64,000 nucleotides of DNA from Oxytropis ochrocephala (Eukaryota > Streptophyta > Magnoliopsida > Fabales > Fabaceae), in NCBI GenBank assembly GCA_020916435.1, contig CM037091.1, positions 83,048,398 to 83,112,397 on the forward strand, in the 5' to 3' direction. Below the pieces are notes generated by a model. The model had not been told where the DNA came from and made no database searches. It was given only the letters and a program-made list of their open reading frames with translations. Made by a program: the position numbers and the translations under genes. The first letter of the stretch is position 1. Each line of letters begins with the position of its first letter. Of this stretch, positions 44,320 through 54,988 are shown one piece after another.

Positions 44320-44645
44320 TGTAATGAACCTTTTATCAGGACAAGCCCAAAGTAGAGCAAATCAGCCCAAAGCCCACAACAAAGAAGATTATTGGGTATA
44401 TATGAAAGGAAGTCAAATCCAAAGAGGCATGGAATGAAATGTGTCAAGTCTTCTTCTCTCCCTCTCTCTAATTGTCTTCTCTTCTTTTCTACTTGGGAAT
44501 GTTCTTGGCCAATTTCCCACTATATCTCACACTATTATACTATTGTAATTACATTTGAGGATTTGATTCCACTATTACTTGAATGAATTAGTGAATTCCT
44601 CATTTTTGTGTTTATATTTTCCTGTTAATTGTTGAGTCTGTTACA
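44320..44645 (+). repeat. 3' LTR of the 326-bp-LTR element
   Basis: Matches 31731-32056 almost exactly. Followed by TTGGG, the second target duplication. Confidence 0.95.
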
Positions 44646-45023
44646 TTGGGATTGTGATTGACCGACTTATGAGCTCACTTTATAGCTCTTCCTAGTCATT
44701 TCACTATAGCTCACCTTGCATCTACCTTCCTCTCGGAAATTCATTGCCTTCATGGATTACCAAAAAAAATTATTAGTGACAGAGATAGAATTTTCATTAG
44801 CAAATTTTTGACAGAGTTATTCAAGTCTATGGGTACTACCATGGCATTTAGCAGCTCTTACCATCTCTAAAATGATGGTTAGACCAAAGTTCTCGATCGC
44901 TGCCTTGAAACATATCTCTGTTGCTTTGTCAGTGGAGAGCCACAACAATGGACACACAACCTTTATCTTGCCGAGTTCTGGTACACCACATCTCACCACT
45001 TTGCTATTGGGATGACCGTATTT
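44646..45023 (+). pseudogene. Chromovirus integrase fragment, right part
   Basis: It continues the integrase core from 31730: IVIDRL, IHCLHGLPKKIISDRDRIFI with the second catalytic Asp, then FSSSYH. At 44868-44882 the family motif region is damaged: a Gln codon has become TAG and the catalytic Glu codon has become AAA (Lys). The reading goes on as RCLETYLCCFVSGEPQQW and LAEFWYTTSHHFAIGMTVF to 45023. A frame change near 44710 also occurs. This is an inactive remnant that served as target for two later insertions. Confidence 0.85.
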
Positions 45024-45076
45024 CTGACTTGTTCCTCCACCAATCTTCATCTTCTTCTTCTCCGGCGAGCCACTAC

Positions 45077-47428
45077 TGTAACGCCCCAAATAATTTAATT
45101 GTTTATTTAAATAAATTATTTAGGTATTATATTAGTGTAGTTATATTAAAATAATAATATGGCGTTTCGTTGAATTAAGGGGTGGTGCTTAGCAATTAAA
45201 TAAGTAGTAAAAGAGGCTCATGACCCAAAAGCCCAATGATATAAGCACTAGGGTTAGAGTTATTTGCACAATTGGAGAGAAAAAGAGAAAGAAAGAAAGA
45301 AAGAAAAGAAAAGAGAGGCGCAAGGGAGAAGAGTGAGAGAGGGACGGCGCGCAAGGAGGGAGGAGAGAGGAAGATCGTGTTGCGGTGGTTCTTGGAGTTT
45401 CGTGGAAAGGATCTCGTATTCGGTAAAATTCCAAGGTAAGGGTGGGTTCTAATCTTATAATGGGTTGTATGATGGGGTGTATGTGGAAGATTAGGACCTA
45501 TAATGCATGTGATGTGTTTGATAATATGTTTGAATGATTTGTGAATGCATATATGTGGTTTTTGATTTCGTTTTGGTGTTAAAGTCTTATGAATGAATTG
45601 ATGGTGAATAGATGCACATTAGGTGTTTGATAAAATGTGTATGTGGTGTCTAGAGTGCATGTTAGGTGTTTGATGAAATGCGTTGTTGATTGAGTTTTTG
45701 GTGTGTATTTGGTGAATTATGAATGTTGTTTGAATTGGTGGCTGAATTGTGATGGTTATTTGTGTTGTTGAATTCACTGTTTTGAGATGTTCTGATATAG
45801 GTTCGGTATTTCAATGACTGAGAACGTTTTACTGATTGAAAAATTATGTGGTCTGTCATTTTGAAAATTAGATTGAATGCTTGTTTATTTGGCATCGATT
45901 TGATCGCATTTGGAGTTGTGTAGCTCTATAGATATAGGCTCCACAAGTTAGGGTAATATTCTGGAAGCATTCTGGACCTAGGTCCTGTGTTTTTAAAACT
46001 GGGAACTCTCTGTTTGTCCAAAAATTATGGGACTTATTTCGTTAGAAAATAGACTTAATTTTGGTCACTTTGGCACTGGTTTGGTTAAATTTGGAGTAGT
46101 GTAGCTCGATTTATGAGTGTCTCAAGTCAGGTCAAATTTCTGGAATTAAACTGGGTATAGGTTCAGTGTTTCAGGTCGTGTGTCCTCAATTGAACTCTGT
46201 TTTGAACGATTCTTGTCCCATTAGAAACTATACTCAAATTGCTTTGTTAGGGCTAAAGTTTTGTTCCATTTGGTCAAGTTTAAGTCAGTTTAGAGTGATT
46301 TGAAGTGGAATGACAGAATCTGTCCAGTCTGGGAACCATTCGGATTGTTTCTAAAAACTGTACTAATTGGCTCATTGTTTTGAAACTCTAAAGATATATT
46401 CAGAAACTACACATCCGCATCTTTCCAACGAGTGGTCATATGTAACTTTTCGATGTCGTTTGCTATTTTAAATAATTCCTCGAAGTAGGTGCACTGTTGT
46501 AGGAAACCCTGCACCCGTGATGTTGTTGTATATTGATGTTGTTTGTAAACTTATTGGTGCTTTCGGTGTTAGTGGTAATGCGATAACTGGTGATGTGGCT
46601 ATTCTGGTAATTAAGGTGATGGGTCTTTGACCAATTATTTGATGATGGTGTTGTTGGGTCAGATATGACCACTTAACGATGTTGGTCTTGTTGCATCATG
46701 CGTAAGATTTTGATATTTGACTGTTGTTCGGTGTTGTTCATGGTGTCGCATGCATTCATATGCACATTCCGGTGATGTAGGGCTTCGGCCTTAGAGCTAT
46801 GCTCAATATTGGTGATGATGCCACGAGATGGCTATTTTTCGGTGATGGTACCACATGCATATGCCCGTCGGTGTGGGTTGCATTTCATCTCCCATTCATT
46901 ATATTGATTATTTCCCTTGGGTGATTGATATTGACGACGTTGTTGTGTAATGTTGTTGTTGTGTAATGATGTGGTTGTGTAATGATGTTGTTGTCTAATG
47001 ATGTGGTAATTATAGTTGCCTTAACTCTAGTATACTGCTTATCATACATGCTATTATACTGTTAGAGACTCACCCCTTCTGTTTGAATGTTACCCCTATG
47101 TTGGTAACGTGCAGGTGATAGTGAGTGAAGGCTTGTCTACCTTCGCCAACTGAGTCAGTGTCGTCTCTGATACGTAACACTCGGGGAGGGGATGAACACT
47201 ATTTTATTTAGTTGTTTTATTTCATTGTTTGATTGAACCTGAAGTTGTGGATTTTGAAACGTCGGTAATTTTTGGTGGTGTAGACTCAATCGAAGTGATT
47301 CCACATTTTATCTGATTTCACGTTGTTTGGATTTTAAATGTCGAATGTGACACTCCATTGCATGCTTAGTTTTTAAATTTCCTCACTCTGATTTTAATAA
47401 AACGAACGGGTAGATTTGGGGTGTTACA
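45077..47428 (+). mobile_element. Solo LTR, 2352 bp (Tekay/Del-like ends)
   Basis: It starts TGTAACGCCCCAAAT and ends ATTTGGGGTGTTACA. It is flanked by the perfect duplication ACTAC (45072-45076, 47429-47433), with no PBS or purine tract. TGTAACRCCCC...GGGTGTTACA ends are usual for Tekay/Del chromoviruses. There is no coding sequence: the interior is a (T/G)-rich stretch with GTTGTTGTGTAATGATG repeats near 46935-47000. Orientation cannot be fixed, because the ends are mutually complementary. Confidence 0.85.
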
Positions 47429-47500
47429 ACTACCACCTCCGGCGAGCCATCACCCCTCTCTCCTCCTCAATCCACCGCCACACCACCACCACAACACCAA

Positions 47501-47906
47501 TCCTAAATTACAACACCAGAACAAAAGTGAGGCAGATATTGTGGTCTATGGTTGTAGAATAAGGTTGGTTATGTTATGTGGACTTATCCTGATATGTTTT
47601 CTCTTCTTCCATTCTCTTTTCTTTTATCTCAGGAATCATTTTTTTTTTGCATTTTCTAGTTCAATCTGGACTCCTCTAAATGAGGATTTCAAAACTTGTA
47701 TGTTAACTTAAAAATGGAGCACCACTTTCTTGTTCCTCTGAGTTTCAAGTGGAATATGTTGGCATATAAATTTCTTCACATTGTCAGTGGCTTTATAATC
47801 TGACTCTCTTACAGGTATATTTGTGTCAGGTTGTGATTCTTAATTCTGGTATCTTAGACATTGCATCTTAATTCTGGTATTCAAGATTGGGATTTAGAGA
47901 TTTAAG
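47501..47906. other. Interior of the inverted-repeat element
   Basis: No gene supported. AT-rich, with a TCTTACAGGTATATTTG segment (about 47809) that looks like joined splice sites. Confidence 0.5.
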
Positions 47907-48257
47907 CAGGGACGGATCCACCATGGGGGCATTGGGGGCACTTGACCCCACTTGAAAAAATATTTTACTTAGTAATTTATATGGTAATTTGGTTTTGCCC
48001 CCACAAAAAAGTAGATGTTGTCCCCACATGATAAATTTCTCAAAATAATTGTTGAAATTCATAAGTGGTCGATAAAATAGATAAGAAGTTGCTATTAATT
48101 TTTCCTTTTAGTTTTGTAATTTGTAGAAATTTAGGTATTTTAGGATTTTTTTTGTCATCAAATTATGTAAACTATAGAAGCTAATAATATTTTTTTGAGA
48201 AAATATTTTAGACTACATTTTTGCCCCCACTAATGAAAAATTCTGGATCCGTCACTG
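47907..48257. mobile_element. hAT-type MITE, 351 bp
   Basis: Terminal inverted repeats are CAGGGACGGATCCA and (right end reversed) CAGTGACGGATCCA. They are flanked by the perfect 8-bp duplication GATTTAAG (47899-47906, 48258-48265). The subterminal GGGGGCA.../TTGCCCCCAC blocks are also complementary. Length and 8-bp duplication fit hAT non-autonomous elements. Confidence 0.9.
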
Positions 48258-48670
48258 GATTTAAGATTGAGATTTAGGATTCTATTTTGGTGTTGTGGTG
48301 GTGGTGTGGCGGTGGAGAAGAGGGTGGCAATAGAATGAGGAGGAGAGGGTGGTGGTGGCTCGCCGGAGAAGAATATGAAGATTGGGGGTGATTTTTCATA
48401 TTTGTGTTTTTGTTAATTTGGTCCCTCATATTTTTGTTAAGTTTCATTTTGGTCTTTTCTATGCCAATCATATAAAAATTCCAAGTCAGTAGTGACACAT
48501 AAGACGCCACGTCTGCAGTTAACTGCCCGCGTGGCGACCGTTAAGAAAAACTAATGATAGGGACCAAAATGAAACAAAACTGAAAGATGAGGGACAAAAA
48601 TGGACAAAAAAGATAAATGACCAAAATGAAATCTAGAGAAAATATAAAGAACCAAAAGTGTAATTTAGCC

Positions 48671-49127
48671 TAGAGGATATTATGTAATTTGGCTTTTTTA
48701 CTTTTTTCACTCTCTTTTACACACTTTTTCAAACTTTCTCACTTTTTCTCACATAACTTTCACTCTCTCTCACATGCTTTTCACTATCTCCTCCTCTTAC
48801 TTCCTCTTACTCTCTCATTTCTCTATTTTAAATATGGTTCTCTCAATATATCTCATTTTTCCTCTTTACTATTTTAAAAATTTGCAGTATTTGAAAATTT
48901 TGAAACTTTAAAACAATTTTATTTTTTAGTCCCTATGGGAAATATTACATGTTGGTGACATACTATTTAAAGTTCTCTTTTATCTACTTTAAATTTGTCT
49001 TGATTTTCACGGGATAATGTTCGGACTAATTAAATTGTATCTGAGTCTATTCATAAAAAAAACACGACAACACCCATTCCTTTCTAGATTTTTCAAAAAG
49101 TTTTAATCTTCACTAGGAAACTACTTG
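48671..49127. other. AT-rich stretch without a recognised feature
   Basis: Pyrimidine-rich TTTTTCACTCTCTTTT runs. The open frame at 48689-48877 is low-complexity Phe/Ser/His/Leu and not convincing. Confidence 0.5.
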
Positions 49128-49290
49128 GTTAGTTTTACCAGGAGGCAACCAAATCTTGTTGCTCACACTCTTACGAGAGCATCAAGTTCTTATGTTCGCT
49201 CCCACGTCTTTGATTGTATTCCACTTGTATTGACTCTTTGATTATGAATGAATGCTATAAGTTTGCTTTTGTAAAATAAAAAAATTAGTA
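49128..49290 (+). pseudogene. LINE 3' end fragment (RNase H tail)
   Basis: The plus-strand reading RRQPNLVAHTLTRASSSYV, then SHVFDCIP, up to a TGA at 49239 matches the C-terminal RNase H of plant non-LTR elements, where R-Q-x-N-x-V-A-H-x-L-x-R-A is conserved. It is followed by TTATGAATGAATGCTATAAG and an A-rich tail near 49278-49287. Only the last 37 codons are present, as in 5'-truncated insertions. Confidence 0.7.
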
Positions 49291-49688
49291 TAGCTGGACT
49301 ATATCAATGGAGACCGAGATATAGGCTCTTATTGAAAGGCCTTGCCTTTTTTCCACACCTAGTACACTACAGTTTAACTAATTTAACCTTATTTTCATTA
49401 TGATGAATTAGGTTGATTTTATGTATCTTATTGTAGTTGTGCCTCCTAATTGAAAAATATATACTTTTACATGTGAAAATACATTATTTTTGGGCAAATT
49501 GGCTGTATTAGAACACTTCTAATAAACTAACTCATACTATTTTCATAGGTCCTTGTTAATATAGTCTTCCGTAGTACTAGTTAACTCGTTTTATCCCCGT
49601 GAAAAACACCTAGTTGTTTGATCTAAAATAATAAAATGAAAATGAAAATGAAAAATGACTTTACTGAGTCTCAACTCTCAAGGTGGCC
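49291..49688. other. AT-rich stretch without a recognised feature
   Basis: No coding frame, RNA gene or clear repeat seen. Confidence 0.4.
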
Positions 49689-50310
49689 CATTTGGTAAGC
49701 AACTTAATTAAGCACTTATGGCATAAACGCTTATCATATAAGTGCTTATGTATAAGCTGTTTCTATAATATAAGAGCTCTGTTTGGCAAAAAATAGCGGA
49801 TAGCGGATAAGCTAGCTTATAGCAGATGAGGTAGCGGATTGAATTAAAAGTGTTTGGTAAAACTAGCGGTTTAAGTAACTTATAAATATAAAATTACGTA
49901 AATAGACATAGGTAATTAATGTTTAAAAAGGAGAGAAAAATTCATTTAGTGGTGGATAAATAAGTAATTTAATTAAAGTAGTAAGGGTAAAATTGAGAGA
50001 AAAAATGAAACGCTATAAGCTATAAGCTCAAACGCTACAAGCTATAAGCTCAAACGCTACTTCAAGTAGTGTTTCAAAAAACGCTATAAACTACTGAAAA
50101 AACGTTAAAAACTGGTATTGCCAAACACCTACAACTAGCAGATCCGATATAAGCTATCCGCTATAAGCTAGCGGATTGCCTTTGCCAAACAGAGCCAAGA
50201 TAAAATAATGTTAAATCATTTTTCTATAAACTATAAGTTGTTTTCATAAGCTATCTTAGGGAGCTTATGAAAATTAGCTAAAAACAGCTTATGAACATTT
50301 CACAAGTATA
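49689..50310. mobile_element. Outer MITE-like element with AAGCTTATG-type palindromes, interrupted
   Basis: It is rich in ATAAGTGCTTATG, AAGCTGTTT and AAACAGCTTATG words that are mutually complementary between the left (49705-49770) and right (50215-50300) parts. The two halves are separated by an inserted 420-bp element. Exact ends are unclear. Confidence 0.5.
49776..50195. mobile_element. Inner MITE, about 420 bp
   Basis: Inverted ends GCTCTGTTTGGCAAA and TTTGCCAAACAGAGC. Inside are many AGCGGATAAGCTAGC and GCTATAAGCT words. The ends are of a type common in plant MITEs. No convincing target duplication was found (ATATAAGA on the left versus CAAGATAA on the right). Confidence 0.75.
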
Positions 50311-50861
50311 ATGCCAATAGATAACCCGAAATAAGGCTGAATGTCTGTCATAAATTGATCATTATTATCGAAATAATCATTGTTGAACCAATAAACCTCA
50401 AAATCTGACTTTTTAAACATGGACTATGAGCATGATTGGTGAACCTAAGCAGCCACAAGTTTTGGTCAACAGGAACTAAGATGAAATAAATCATTGATTA
50501 GCAGCAAATCTGTAGTAATCAGCAGTATATGTCTCAGATACGTACTAGACAATCGATTAACAGCTACTAGTATGTAGTAACATTTAAGGATGGGCAACTA
50601 TACCTAAAAGATACATATAACAGACTGAACAATTTTTCTTTAGACTGAACAGTTAAAACAATTAAAAGGTAACATTCGATGGACTGGTTAAAATAATGGT
50701 TAAATATTTTGTTCATAGTGTATCTTAACATGAAGGACATTATAAGAAGGAAATAAAACAAAGGATACATTATAGACAAACTATTCCATCTACATACCTA
50801 AGAAAATAAGGAAAGAGTAAGACAGAATAAGCTGTTCTATATCCAGACCAAACACTAAGAA
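50311..50861. other. Low-copy-looking intergenic DNA, left of a tandem duplication
   Basis: No gene or RNA supported. Confidence 0.4.
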
Positions 50862-51043
50862 AAACTGCAAATCCCAGAGGAACTCCATCATTAGCATTAT
50901 CGATAAGAGCCATTAAAAGATAACTTTGAAATTTCCACAATACTATCTAGTGAAACTGCAAATCCCAGAGGAACTCCATCATTAGCATTATCGATAAGAG
51001 CCATTAAAAGATAACTTTGAAATTTCCACAATACTATCTAGTG
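50862..51043. repeat. 91-bp perfect tandem duplication
   Basis: Copies at 50862-50952 and 50953-51043, each starting AAACTGCAAATCCCAGAGG. No difference was seen between them, so the event is recent or it is an assembly artefact. Confidence 0.9.
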
Positions 51044-51077
51044 CATCATTATATATGAATTGGACCTGGGATCCAAA

Positions 51078-51160
51078 ACTGAATACTGAAGCTGAACACA
51101 AGAATCTGAGCTCTTGGACCAATACTGAAGCTGAACTCAAGAATCCGAGCTCTTGGACCA
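51078..51160. repeat. 39-bp imperfect tandem repeat
   Basis: AATACTGAAGCTGAAC occurs twice in tandem, each followed by a diverged AAGAATCYGAGCTCTTGGACC. Confidence 0.8.
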
Positions 51161-52343
51161 AGCTGATTAAATTCATGACCATGGATCCCCGATAGAAGGT
51201 ACGGTTTGGAACGACCTTAACCCAAAGACCGAGATGAGCAGCTGAGCTCCCCCATCAACTCGGTACTCTGGAAGGTCCTTGCAATAGAATAGTACTAGAA
51301 ACTTCCTTCAGATATTCAGGAGAGTACTAGCTTAACTAATTAATATTTGATCTTATATTGCCAAACAAAAATGCACTTGATCCCATCTGACCTAACAGAA
51401 TCCTATTTGACATTATCACATGAAAATCCCTAGAAAGAACGGGCTGGAGATGACAACCTCATCTCATCCAGAGAACATATCAGTAACCCTGATTTCAAAA
51501 TGGAAGAGTAATTCAAAACTACATCAGCTATACAAAGGAGCTTGGCCCCTTGGTTTGACACACTCAACTCAACTTATCCCACCTCTCTCACTACTCTCCA
51601 CTCTAAACTCAAAAGCCCTATCTAACTTAGACATCATAATGTCTTTTGCAGGTACGTCTCTGCTATAGAGCTTCTGGAGGTGTGCTCAACCATAGAGAGG
51701 AAGGTAACCAGTGCATTTCCATGCATCAACAATATATAACATTGACTACAAGCTAATCATAGAGAAGTCAGAAGAGTTATAATATCTAACTGAAATACGG
51801 ACCATATTCATAAAACCCTTCGTCCAACAAACAAAATTGATGACAAGTAAAAGAGACTATCTGGTACAGTACAATCTCAAACATGAATGAATCTAATGGT
51901 GAATGCATTAAATGGTTCTTCACAATAAAGCATGTCAATTCAGGTATATCAGTGTCACAAATTATAAACAAAGCCAATACAAGTAATTGTTGGTCAGTTG
52001 TGCATTCTTAAACAGATTACATGCATGACAAATCTGCAGTGATTATCTCAAAAAATATAGCTCTTACAAAGATCTCATCCAAAGTCTGAAAAAAAAGTCT
52101 GTGATGTGATCTGGGGCTCTGCATGTAGTTTTCCACAACACTTCTATGATTGAGGCCACATCAACCGGTTTGGACTACCATTCACCGCATTATCAAGGAT
52201 CACGACACGTCTGCGACCATGATTTACATGATTCCAAACCTTGCTCTCATCATAAGAAGGTCAAGAAAATAATTAGACCTATTGTGAGTCTACTATAGAA
52301 AATCTCATCTTAAATTTACAATTCACAACATGATGAGAACCAA
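51161..52343. other. 3' flank of the UPF0496 gene
   Basis: No further gene supported. The nearest few hundred bases (about 52050-52343) probably include the 3' untranslated region of the minus-strand gene, but no clear poly(A) signal was assigned. Confidence 0.4.
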
Positions 52344-53560
52344 CTACAAAGTTTGATGAATGGATATCTCTTTAAGTAGTGCATTTCTAGCTTTATTAAC
52401 AGCATAAAAGCAGAAAAAGATATGCTGCTCAAGATCCTTAAGCAATTGTTCAAAAACTGGCAATGTCTTACGTAGCTGCTTAATCACTTCCTGTATAGGA
52501 TGCCTTTCCTTACCCTTCTCCAATGCAAACTGAACATAAGCTTTATCACCTTCAACCGCAGTTCGAAGACGATCAACAAGGCTATCAATTGTATCGACAT
52601 CCTTCGCAACAAAAGTACCATTTTCAGCAGCATCAAGTTGTTTTAACCTAGCAAGTACCTTCCTCTTCCTTTTCTTCGGAAGGGGAATGCAGCCGGAGAC
52701 AGCAACCGCGGCAAATCCAACCGCAGCATGAGTAGCAACGATAGCAGCGGTGATAATCGCAACTGAGACGGTGGCGAGTAAACAAACAGCGCAACCGGCA
52801 GTGGCGTTGCGAAAGAGGCGAATTCTATGGCGGCATTTACGGCGATCGACTTGAATTTGGTGCCTCAGATCGGAGAAGCTATCACGTAGGGTATGGAAAT
52901 GAGGGAACGTGAAAGGGTTTTCATGACGGTCAAATTGGACAAATAGATCGTAGGCGGTGTTACATTGCGGTGGAGAGAGGGCGGCGATATCATCGGGAAG
53001 AATAGAGATAAAATCGGAGAGAGGGTTATAGATTTGGCGGGCACGGTGGACGGTACGGAAGAGAAGGAGACAGAGATGAGAAGTAGTTTCACTGTGATCA
53101 AAGTAAGAAGAAACGAGATACGTGAGTTTGCTGTTAGGTTTCGCGTTCGCGAGGGTTTCACGAATGCTATTTGAGTCGGGTTGAAGGAATTGGGTTAGCA
53201 TTTGACGATGGTGAGAGTCTTCATCTTCGATTTCGTCTTCGTGGTTTTGGTTTTCTTCGATGCTGTGAATTTCTGGAGGGGCTTGAACCATGGCGCGAAT
53301 TTCTTTGTATGAAGGAGCTTCGATTGCGATATCGAATTCGTGAGAGATATTTGGACTTGGTGATGTTGCTGGTGTTTGTTCTTCTGTTGAGATACCTGAA
53401 ATTGAAATTGAAATTGAGTGAGACATTTTTACAAACAGGTAATAGGGGTTAGAGTTTGGGGGTTAGGGTTTTACATACCTTGTGGATTTGGAGGAGGAGG
53501 AAGAGGTGGAATGTTGCGTGATGAAGGGGTTGATGAGTTGAAGGAGAGACATTCAAGCAT
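52344..53560 (-). CDS. UPF0496-family protein (DUF677), two exons, 377 residues
   Basis: Exon 1 is 53560-53479 and exon 2 is 53395-52344, with an 83-nt intron (donor AAG|GTATGT, acceptor TTTCAATTTCAG|G). The frame is kept across the splice: exon 1 contributes 27 codons plus one base, beginning MLECLSFNSSTPSSRNIPPL. The frame seen without splicing starts with an intronic Ser/Ile run and is not the true N-terminus. The protein has an acidic linker (residues about 75-88), a helical region, and one long hydrophobic span (about 225-263) that could form two close membrane passes followed by the basic KKRKRK. The C-terminal part (about 280-377) is again helical. Order and length fit plant UPF0496 proteins such as the At3g19330 type; the molecular function of this family is unknown. 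No stop or frameshift interrupts the frame. Confidence 0.9.
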
Positions 53561-54988
53561 TTTATTGTGAGGGTTGTTCGTTCTTTGAGAATAACCACTG
53601 TGATTGAGAGGGGAGAGAACAGTGGCTGCTTGGTTTTACTGGTTTTGTTGAACAGTCTATGAAGTGATTAGTGTGTGTGGGTGGATCTAGAATATTCAAA
53701 TTGGTAATTGGACAATGAATTTTTGGGAGAGGTTTGTTCGATTTCGCTAAATTTTCAATTTTAGACTGGTTTTGAAGATTGGTCAAAAGAAAAGAGTGGT
53801 TTAGAAGACTTGTCCCTTTTTCTCACTTTGTTAAGCAACAGGGGTAAATCCTCCACCTATCCATTTGATCTATCAATTAGTTTTTCTTTCTTTCTTTCTT
53901 TTTTTGAAAGCCAATTAATTTTTTCTTAAACAACTGTAATGTAATTAGGACCATTGACATCAAAATGTCAACCTTTAGAAGCATTTGGGCTGCTTATATG
54001 GGATTAATTCAGATTCGAGACTTGGGAATTAAAAATCAATTTTTTATTCAAAACCCAAAATACCCCTATATTACTATTCATCATCTTCTACCTTGTCCAA
54101 AATAATGTTCATCTTTTCCTTCTTTCTGAAAACGAATCTAAAATCTCGGCGATAAACGAACCTGCTGTAATGCAAGTTGAACGTGATAGTAATGTTTTTA
54201 TTCAAATACCCAGAACAAAGATAGACGAAAAAAGAGGTAATCTGAGCGAACTAAAAGAACAGTAAAAGGCCTTCGTATTTCTGGTTGGGACTTTGAAGGA
54301 TTGTGTTCGAGGGATTTGAGGGGTTCAACGATTTCAATACTTTGTGGGTTTGAGGGCTTCAGGGTTCAACGATTGTGTTTGATTTCTGTGTCCTGGGTAT
54401 TTTGAAATTGATTTTTAGGGTTCAAATCTAGATTCTCCAAACACAAATCACAAATTAAACCCAGAAAACTTCAAACCCAAACTACAAATTGGTAGTTACA
54501 TGGAGGATGACTACCAAAAAGAAACATATGAGCAATAATACAGAAACAAAAAGTTGGGAATTTGGGAGATGAAGATAAAGAACATCATGCGTTAAAGGAT
54601 AAATTAGTGGCCTGATGCATTCAACAAGAAATTAGTGGACTACCTGATGTTAGTGGACAACCCTTTTTTAATTTTACTTTTAATGAAAAATTAATTTTTA
54701 AATAGAATCCATGTTGGAATTGCCACATAAGCACAAATAACAGCCACCTAGACAACTTAACAGCCAACTATGCATTTTTGTAACGGAGTTAAACGGAAGT
54801 TACAAAAAAGGGTAATGATGCAACGATTTTAAAACTCAAGGGACTTGTTCGTTACAAAAAAAAAGTTAAGGGACATAATCGTTACTTGAAAATAAGTTAA
54901 GGGACCTCAGAAGATATTTTACCTTTATTAAACCACAAAAAATAGGAATAGTGTATTGACTCGACAGTTTTGAAATACTAAATCAAGG
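53561..54988. other. Upstream flank of the UPF0496 gene and intergenic DNA
   Basis: No coding frame supported. The promoter of the minus-strand gene should lie just above 53560, but no unambiguous TATA was identified. Around 54800-54920 a run of AAGGGAC...CGTTAC words (three irregular copies) looks like the subterminal part of a non-autonomous DNA transposon whose other end I could not place. Confidence 0.4.

Larger units (their letters stand above)
31731..44645 (+). mobile_element. Retroelement with 326-bp LTRs, chromovirus-derived, carrying unknown coding sequence
   Basis: The LTRs at 31731-32056 and 44320-44645 are nearly identical (start TGTAATGAACC, end GAGTCTGTTACA). They are flanked by a perfect TTGGG duplication (31726-31730, 44646-44650). 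A primer-site-like TTGGCGCTTTCATTG follows the 5' LTR, and the tract TAAAGGGGAAGGTA precedes the 3' LTR. No gag, protease, RT or integrase is present. Just before the purine tract the translation LHNLEDKVDFKGEGI resembles the end of a chromovirus chromodomain region. The interior instead holds an ORF after the leader (32077) and coding-like DNA (42091-44227). A TAT element is nested in between. Confidence 0.85.
45038..48670. mobile_element. Inverted-repeat DNA element (possibly Mutator-like), interrupted
   Basis: The left arm (45038-45076 plus 47434-47500) and the right arm (48286-48389, reversed) match: CAATCTTCATCTTCTTCTTC and CTCCGGCGAGCCA, followed by CCGCCACACCACCACCACAA. Outside the right arm is a 280-bp stretch ending TGTAATTTAGCC. 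Its self-complementary TGGTCCCT/AGGGACCA words are frequent in plant non-autonomous DNA transposons. The corresponding left outer part is missing, so the element joins integrase DNA directly. Superfamily uncertain. Confidence 0.5.

Noticed and set aside
52344..53426. Single-exon version of the UPF0496 gene beginning with a Ser-Ile run
   Set aside because: The first ten codons are the intron's polypyrimidine tract and acceptor; the spliced form gives a better N-terminus.
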